From contig CAYSCH010000339.1 of assembly GCA_964429355.1 (NCBI GenBank), forward strand, positions 1 to 10,156: a stretch of 10,156 nucleotides of DNA, read 5' to 3'. Both the position numbers and the translations under genes were made by a program. The stretch is from JAAYAY01 sp964429355. Lineage in GTDB: Bacteria; Planctomycetota; Planctomycetia; Pirellulales; Thermoguttaceae. Of this stretch, positions 5,496 to 10,156 are shown one piece after another (within the stretch, counting starts at the first letter, position 1; every line of letters begins with the position of its first letter). Under the pieces are notes generated by a model, which ran no database searches, had not been told where the DNA came from, and worked only from the letters and a program-made list of their open reading frames with translations.

Positions 5496-7889
5496 TCACT
5501 GGCACCCAATCGCCACCACGCCGCACGAAACGGGCGGCAGCACGAGTCGCAGCGTCCCGCCGTCGCGCTCGACCGGCGCCTTCTTTGGCTGCACAGCGTC
5601 GCGCTCTTCCAGGGTGTTACGGGCGCTCAAGTCCCCAGGGGCGACAAGGTCCAGCGAGGCATCGCCAATCGTGCCGCTGCTGAGCCTGAGCGTGACCGCG
5701 ACGGCTTTCTCGGTCGGATTGACGGCTTTGAGGATCACCTTCTTGCCGTCAGCCGTTCTGGTGGCCACGGCGCTGAGCGGGCCCGTTTCGCCTTCCAGGG
5801 CGATACGCTCCGGTGCATAGTGGTCGCGCCAGAGCTTCATGACCACGTAGTTGGGCGCCGGGAACCAGGTGCGATGGTCGAAATTGACGAAGGCGTTATC
5901 CCACCCGCTGGCCGAGACGTGGCGGAGGAAGAGGGCCGGTCCGCCGATCTCGACGGTGTCGCCACAGCGTTCGAAGGCGTTGAGGAGGCCGCCGCAATAG
6001 AGGCCGGTCCGCCAGTCGGTCGATTGGGCATTCCACTCGGAGACATAGATTTTGAGGCCGGGGTTCTTGGAGGCGCGGATCAGGTCGGCCGTCTTAAGGA
6101 AGAATTTTTCGTAGGCGAGGGGGCCATCGGCAAAACGGTCCGGGTTCTCGTAGTGATGGATGCTGAGGTAGTCGATGCCGGCGGCACACTGCTCGATGAG
6201 CACTCGATTCCAGGCCAGCCCGTTGCCTTCGTCGCCGTAGCCGGCGCTGCCGCAGGCGGCGAGCTTGATGGAGGGGTCGGCCTTTCGCATGGCGGGGGCG
6301 AAGCGGTTGACCCACTCGGCGTAGGTTTCAGCCCGCATGTGCCAGGTTTCGTTATCGATTTCCCAGTATTTCACCCCATAGGGCTCGGGATGTCCATTGG
6401 CAGCGCGAACCTTGCCCCACTTGGAGTCGGCCGGGCCGTTGCAGTACTCGATCCAGTCCAGCACCTCCTGGAGGAAGTCGTTGTCGAGCACCTCGCGGTT
6501 CCACTCCGGAGTGCCGATGTTGACGACGATGAGCGGCTCGGCGCCGACGCGGCGGCACATGGCGATGAACTCGTCGGTGCCGAAGGAATTGACCTCCTTG
6601 TCGTCCCACATATTTCGCGGATGGGGACCTCTCTTGTGCTGGGGGCCGATGCCGTCTTTCCAGCGATAGGGCGAGGCGTAGCAGCCGCCCGGCCAGCGAA
6701 TGACCGGCGGGCGCAGGTCGCCGATCGCGGCCTGCAGGTCCGGTCGGCAGCCCCCGGCCTTGCGCCACGAATCGGGCATCAGGCTCACCTGGTCGAGCCA
6801 GACCGTGCCGGTGCCCTGGACGCCGACCTGGAGAACGGCCGCGTCGGACGAGCCGGCGGGGACAAGTTCGATCGGCAGTTCCTTCCAGTCTTCCGCCGGC
6901 GCTGCCAATTGCTGCTCGGCCAACGGCTTCTCGCCGTCGAGGATCCGAACCACCAAGCCTTCTTTGGCCTCGCCGCGTACCCAAAGCGACCCGCGGTAGA
7001 CCTCGCCGGCCACGACCCGGAGCGGCTGCTGCTGGAGCCCTCCGAAGGGGCCGTTGGATGCGATTCTGCGGCACAGGGCGCCGTTCAGGGGATTCTCCCT
7101 GGAGGTGGCAACGGTGGCCGTGCCGGTCGGGGCCCAAGCGGGTGCAACACCCGCTTCGCCTGCGGGGATCGGCGGCAGACCTTCGTGGAGGACCGTACCG
7201 TCGAGCGAAGCGACCTTGAAGTTCCGGAACTGGGCCTGGGTGGACCAGGTTCCAACGCCCGCCTTGCCGCGGAGCGGCCCCTTGCCATCGTCGGTGTAGT
7301 CGATCACGAGGTCGTCGTCGAGCCAGACCTGGACTTTTGGTCCTTCGCAACGGGCACGGATCTTGTACCAGCGGTCCGTCTCGATCTGCCCGTCACGGCG
7401 TCGGGAGACGACGCCCCAACGGCCGCCCCCCTTGATGCCACGTTCGAGGGCGTGCCCGACGTTTCCCCATCCGCCGAGGTTGGCCCAATAGAATTCCTGC
7501 TTGTTCCGGGCGCGGAGAAGAATGAGGAACCCTTCCTCTCCTCCGGTCTTACGAGCCTCGACGGTGAACTGGTAATCCGACCATTCGGGCGATCCGAAGA
7601 CGAGGCGCACGTCGGCTGCCGCACCCTCCTGGGCAATCGAGTCCTCTTGCCGGGTCCAGGTCACGCCCGCGGCGCCCCCTTCAAAGCTGCGGTCCCAGAC
7701 GAGTTCTCCCCAGAGGCCGCCGTTGCAGGAGTGGTAGATGTGTTCGAGAAAATGGCCGTAGACTTTTTCATCGATGCGGTTGAGGACCTGATCGGGGTGG
7801 AGAGTCAAGGACACGTCCTGGGCCCAGGTGATGGGGGCGGCAAGGCCGATGGTCACGAGGCAGGCGAGGGGAAGGGCTGCTGACTTCAT
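5496..7889 (-). CDS. Exported GH51-type alpha-L-arabinofuranosidase with a DUF1080-like domain
   Basis: The 797-residue product starts with a signal peptide (about 1-23, cleaved after ITWA), so it acts in the periplasm or outside. Residues 25-71, with YGHFLEHIYHSCNGGLWGE, are the usual GH51 opening. Then comes an inserted concanavalin-like region (about 72-230) resembling DUF1080, with RWYKIRARCEG and VQVWLDDDLV. A jelly-roll follows (about 232-372), ending VWLDQVSLMP. The catalytic barrel runs from about 373 to 690: RWPGGCYAS..RWKDGIGP (398-415), acid/base Glu514 in EIDNETW, histidines 578-579, and nucleophile Glu618 in VSEWNAQ. A C-terminal beta-sandwich closes the protein. It would release terminal arabinofuranose from arabinan, arabinoxylan or similar. 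The ATG at 7889 is preferred over the upstream in-frame start at 7973 because it starts the signal peptide and GAGAG lies upstream. It is the second gene of the operon. Exact substrate unproven. Confidence 0.92.
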   Translation of the reverse strand: MKSAALPLACLVTIGLAAPITWAQDVSLTLHPDQVLNRIDEKVYGHFLEHIYHSCNGGLWGELVWDRSFEGGAAGVTWTRQEDSIAQEGAAADVRLVFGSPEWSDYQFTVEARKTGGEEGFLILLRARNKQEFYWANLGGWGNVGHALERGIKGGGRWGVVSRRRDGQIETDRWYKIRARCEGPKVQVWLDDDLVIDYTDDGKGPLRGKAGVGTWSTQAQFRNFKVASLDGTVLHEGLPPIPAGEAGVAPAWAPTGTATVATSRENPLNGALCRRIASNGPFGGLQQQPLRVVAGEVYRGSLWVRGEAKEGLVVRILDGEKPLAEQQLAAPAEDWKELPIELVPAGSSDAAVLQVGVQGTGTVWLDQVSLMPDSWRKAGGCRPDLQAAIGDLRPPVIRWPGGCYASPYRWKDGIGPQHKRGPHPRNMWDDKEVNSFGTDEFIAMCRRVGAEPLIVVNIGTPEWNREVLDNDFLQEVLDWIEYCNGPADSKWGKVRAANGHPEPYGVKYWEIDNETWHMRAETYAEWVNRFAPAMRKADPSIKLAACGSAGYGDEGNGLAWNRVLIEQCAAGIDYLSIHHYENPDRFADGPLAYEKFFLKTADLIRASKNPGLKIYVSEWNAQSTDWRTGLYCGGLLNAFERCGDTVEIGGPALFLRHVSASGWDNAFVNFDHRTWFPAPNYVVMKLWRDHYAPERIALEGETGPLSAVATRTADGKKVILKAVNPTEKAVAVTLRLSSGTIGDASLDLVAPGDLSARNTLEERDAVQPKKAPVERDGGTLRLVLPPVSCGVVAIGCQ

Positions 7890-7916
7890 GAGTGTCTCTC
7901 GGGCTAGGGATAGGGA

Positions 7917-7928
7917 CCTGTTACCAGG
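7917..7928 (-). other. Small GNRA-type stem-loop in the intercistronic gap
   Basis: In the 52-base gap between the two GH51 genes the minus strand reads CCTG-GTAA-CAGG, a 4-bp stem closed by a GUAA tetraloop of the GNRA type. It is short and could be chance. If real it may shape the transcript between the cistrons; it is too weak to terminate transcription. Confidence 0.25.
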
Positions 7929-7941
7929 AATAGGACTTCGG

Positions 7942-9912
7942 CTACTTGATGGGCAAACGGACAAGCGTGACACTGTAGGGGGCTGCCTTCAATGCACCGT
8001 CGAAATCGACCCCGCCCTGCTCCTTGACGGCGATCGGCTGCGCATCGACCGTGTTGAACGCCTTGGGGTCGTCGCCGGCGATGGTCCAGAAGGTGGCCTT
8101 GTCTGCCGGTTTCACCCCGAGCAGGTCGACGTTGACGACCTTCTGCTCGCCGTTCGGATTGACCAGGGCGATCGTGAGCGCCTGGCGGTCTTCCGTCCAG
8201 GCGGCGGCCACGTCGAGTTTCGCCTCGGCGCAGTTGCCGGAGACGGCGACCGGAATCGTGCCGTACTGGCGGCGATAGAGCATCAACGGCAGGGCGGTAG
8301 CCGACATGAAGGCGCCGGTCTTGGTGGTCTTGATGCAACCGATCACGTTGACCGTCTGGGCATAGTGAGCCATCTTCACGAGGTCGCTGTTGCGGAAGTA
8401 CTCGTGGAGTCCGACCGCCACGCCCAGGGCGTCGCGCAGCTCGTAGACGCAGCCCAGCTCGCCGTATTCGTAGGGCTGGTACCAATAGTTCCATTCGTCC
8501 ATGGCGATCGGTACCAGGCGGCCCTCGAGATTCCTGAGCGACGCCTGGAGCTTGCGATGGTCGCCGGCGATCCGGCGGATGGAGTCGGCCAGTTGGGCCG
8601 CGTGGGCTGGAATGTCGTCTTTCTTATTGCCCACGTAGAAATGTTCGGAAAGATAGGTCATCTTGTCGGCGCAGTCCTGGAGCATCCCCTCCGACCAGGA
8701 CCGCTTCTCGCCGGGATCGTGCTTCTCATTCCGCGTGTGAATGGCGCCGCAGCCGACCAGCTCGATGGTCGGGTCGACGTTCCACATGGCGGTGGCCACG
8801 CGGTTGTGCTTGATCGTGTAGTGCTGCAACTGCATGAAGCCGAGCTGCCAGGGGCCGAACATCTCGTTGCCCACGCACCAGTACTTCACCTGGTACGGTT
8901 CCTCGTGGCCGTTCTTGGCTCGCCAGGAGCCGCCGATCGTGTCGGTGGAGCCGTTGCAGTATTCCACTTCCTGGGCTGCCGAGTAGTCGTCGCCGAAACC
9001 GGTGTTGGCGGCAATCATCGGTTCCGTGCCGACCTCGCGGCAGAAGTCGATGAACTCATCGATGCCGTAATCGTTGTGCTCCACGCCGGTCCAGGCCGGG
9101 TTGACCCGCGGCGGTCGGCGGTCGCGGTCGCCGATCCCGTCGCGCCAGTTGTAGCCGCTGACAAAGTTCCCGCCGGGCCAGCGATAGACCGGTGCATCGA
9201 GCTGTTTGAGCAGGGCCAGCGTGTCGGCCCGCATGCCGCGGACATTGTCGGCGGGCATCAAGGAAACGGTGCCCACCAGGCAGGGCGCCGCGGACACTCG
9301 CAGCTCGAGCCGGGCCTTGTCGGTGCTGGCCTTGGCCTGGAACTCGAATGGGTATTTTGCATACTCCGATCCGACGCCGGCGATCGTGACCGTCTGGCGG
9401 TCTGCTTCACCGCCGCCCCAGACGAGTGATACGCCGACTTCCGCCTTGCCCTCGGGGGCCTTGAGCCAGGCATAGCCCAGATAGGACTTGCCCGCCAGGA
9501 CGCCGAGATCGTTTTGCCGGACTGCAGTCCCGGCCGCGATCTGGGGCGTATGCCGGCCGACGAACGGGTCTTTTTCGATCATCGTCACTCCCGCCGCGTC
9601 GCCGAGGATCTCCCAAGGCGAGGCGCCCACGACGGGGAACTTCCCGCCCAGGTTGCCCTGATAGGGATCGTACTTGGCGGTGACGGGGTAATAGAACTTG
9701 CGGTCTTCAAGCATCTCGGCCCAGATTCCGCCATAGATGCAGCGTCCGAGGTGTTCGATGAACTGGCCGTAGATATATGGCGAGATCGGTTCACGGGCCT
9801 GATCGGCGTGGATGGTCGCGGTCAGGCCGGCGGTTTCTGCGGTCTTCGCGGCCGACGGGACCAGGAGCAGAAAAGCGCATAACCATGCGGCGGTCTGGAT
9901 GGTCGATTTCAT
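7942..9912 (-). CDS. Exported GH51-type alpha-L-arabinofuranosidase
   Basis: The 656-residue product begins with a signal peptide (lysine at 2, hydrophobic 8-22, alanine-rich cleavage zone near 22-27). Residues 30-72 contain IYGQFIEHLGRCIYGGIWAE, the classic GH51 N-terminal strand whose glutamate lies in the active site. A jelly-roll carbohydrate-binding-like domain (about 100-220) ends GTVSLMP. The barrel (about 222-540) shows YRWPGGNFVSGYNWRDGIG (243-261), acid/base Glu350 in CVGNEMFG, SEHFY (422-426) and nucleophile Glu473 in MDEWNYW. The C-terminal beta domain (about 540-656) matches the family. The reaction is removal of non-reducing alpha-L-arabinofuranosyl residues. The upstream extension to 10137 is rejected because it reads into a simple-sequence repeat; the ATG at 9912 has AGAGAA eight bases upstream. 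It is the first gene of the operon, 52 bases before its paralogue, which has an additional domain. Confidence 0.93.
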   Translation of the reverse strand: MKSTIQTAAWLCAFLLLVPSAAKTAETAGLTATIHADQAREPISPYIYGQFIEHLGRCIYGGIWAEMLEDRKFYYPVTAKYDPYQGNLGGKFPVVGASPWEILGDAAGVTMIEKDPFVGRHTPQIAAGTAVRQNDLGVLAGKSYLGYAWLKAPEGKAEVGVSLVWGGGEADRQTVTIAGVGSEYAKYPFEFQAKASTDKARLELRVSAAPCLVGTVSLMPADNVRGMRADTLALLKQLDAPVYRWPGGNFVSGYNWRDGIGDRDRRPPRVNPAWTGVEHNDYGIDEFIDFCREVGTEPMIAANTGFGDDYSAAQEVEYCNGSTDTIGGSWRAKNGHEEPYQVKYWCVGNEMFGPWQLGFMQLQHYTIKHNRVATAMWNVDPTIELVGCGAIHTRNEKHDPGEKRSWSEGMLQDCADKMTYLSEHFYVGNKKDDIPAHAAQLADSIRRIAGDHRKLQASLRNLEGRLVPIAMDEWNYWYQPYEYGELGCVYELRDALGVAVGLHEYFRNSDLVKMAHYAQTVNVIGCIKTTKTGAFMSATALPLMLYRRQYGTIPVAVSGNCAEAKLDVAAAWTEDRQALTIALVNPNGEQKVVNVDLLGVKPADKATFWTIAGDDPKAFNTVDAQPIAVKEQGGVDFDGALKAAPYSVTLVRLPIK

Positions 9913-9982
9913 GAGCGGTTCTCTGGCAAGTGGATGGCTTGTCGGACGATAGGAGCTTGCGTGAAGGCAAAACGTACCCCAC

Positions 9983-10011
9983 ACGATAGAATGCCGCGCG
10001 GGCGGCAACAA
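9983..10011 (-). promoter_or_regulatory. Possible sigma-70-like promoter of the GH51 operon
   Basis: On the minus strand TTGTTG (10011-10006) and TATCGT (9988-9983) are spaced by 17 bases. The -10 hexamer is identical to that of the candidate promoter before the oxidoreductase gene. The spacer contains a GCCGC/GCGGC inverted repeat (9993-9997 and 10002-10006). Transcription would begin near 9976, giving a leader of about 64 bases. The match is weak. Confidence 0.27.
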
Positions 10012-10038
10012 GTGAATATTCCGCAGAAAATCGTCATT

Positions 10039-10048
10039 TTTGCGCAAA
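10039..10048. promoter_or_regulatory. Palindrome TTTGCGCAAA, possible operator
   Basis: This is a perfect 10-bp palindrome with a central CG, 27 bases upstream of the candidate -35 of the GH51 operon. Sugar-responsive LacI-family regulators often bind palindromes with a central CG, which would fit a polysaccharide-use operon. A second short palindrome, GAATATTC (10014-10021), lies next to the -35. No regulator gene is in the window, so the link is inference. Confidence 0.25.
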
Positions 10049-10070
10049 CAGCAGAGCCGGCGGCTTGCCA

Positions 10071-10156
10071 GCAGGGAGCGGGGAGCGGGGAGCAAGGAGC
10101 GGGGAGCAAGGAGCAGGGAGCAAGGAGCAGGGAGCAAGGAGCAGGGAGCAAGGAGC
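10071..10156. repeat. Heptanucleotide tandem array, continuing past the right edge
   Basis: Twelve complete 7-base units are present (10071-10154) plus the first two bases of a thirteenth. Unit forms are GCAGGGA, GCGGGGA and GCAAGGA. From unit 5 onward GCAAGGA alternates with GCGGGGA or GCAGGGA, giving a 14-base higher-order period; units 7-12 are three perfect copies of the 14-mer. The G-strand has several runs of three or four G with short spacers (10074-10104), which could fold as a G-quadruplex. Minus-strand frames through it give repeated leucine, proline, alanine, cysteine and serine peptides, which are artefacts. The array begins 158 bases upstream of the GH51 operon's start codon. Confidence 0.93.

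Noticed and set aside
5478..7883. 801-codon open frame on the plus strand
   Set aside because: It lies entirely opposite the second GH51 gene, whose signal peptide, catalytic motifs and family match are clear. Long antisense frames are common in GC-rich DNA, and this one's translation is motif-free and rich in glycine, valine and aspartate.
7828..9429. 533-codon open frame on the plus strand
   Set aside because: Antisense shadow of the first GH51 gene; no motif, and no plausible start signal.
9913..10137. N-terminal extension of the first GH51 gene into the repeat
   Set aside because: It would place 75 residues, many encoded by the heptamer array, ahead of an excellent signal peptide that starts at 9912 with a ribosome site.

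Overview
The window is GC-rich chromosomal DNA from a bacterium that probably belongs to the Planctomycetota or a related PVC-group lineage. This is inferred from the gene content: exported arabinofuranosidases with added beta-sandwich domains, one of which resembles DUF1080; a Gfo/Idh/MocA oxidoreductase; weak Shine-Dalgarno sites; and loosely packed genes. No rRNA, tRNA, CRISPR array, transposase or phage gene is visible, so the taxonomic call is not anchored by a marker.

Layout from left to right. Positions 1-812 (minus) hold the N-terminal 270 residues of a Gfo/Idh/MocA oxidoreductase that runs off the left edge. Positions 813-1358 are an unusually long gene-free stretch with two good hairpins and a possible promoter for the oxidoreductase. 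Positions 1359-2138 (plus) encode a class I SAM-dependent methyltransferase. It converges on three minus-strand genes read from right to left: a radical SAM protein with an N-terminal SPASM-like cysteine region (5272-4112), an unrecognised 153-residue protein (3959-3498) and a GT1-type glycosyltransferase (3484-2252, GTG start). The last two are only 13 bases apart and are very probably cotranscribed. The set looks like a small modification or biosynthesis cassette whose substrate cannot be read from the sequence.

The right half is a two-gene minus-strand operon of paralogous GH51-type alpha-L-arabinofuranosidases with signal peptides: 9912-7942 first, then 7889-5496 after a 52-base gap. Both have a jelly-roll carbohydrate-binding-like domain before the catalytic barrel. 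The second also carries a DUF1080-like concanavalin-type domain near its N terminus. Together they would remove arabinofuranosyl side chains from plant or algal polysaccharides outside the cytoplasm. The divergent or distant oxidoreductase may act on sugars, but nothing here ties it to arabinose.

Upstream of the GH51 operon are a weak sigma-70-like promoter, a 10-bp palindrome with a central CG that could be an operator, and a heptanucleotide tandem array (12 full units) that continues beyond the right edge. The strongest candidates for something undescribed are the SPASM-first radical SAM / orphan / glycosyltransferase cassette, the hairpin-bearing 546-base intergenic region, and the heptamer array just upstream of the operon.
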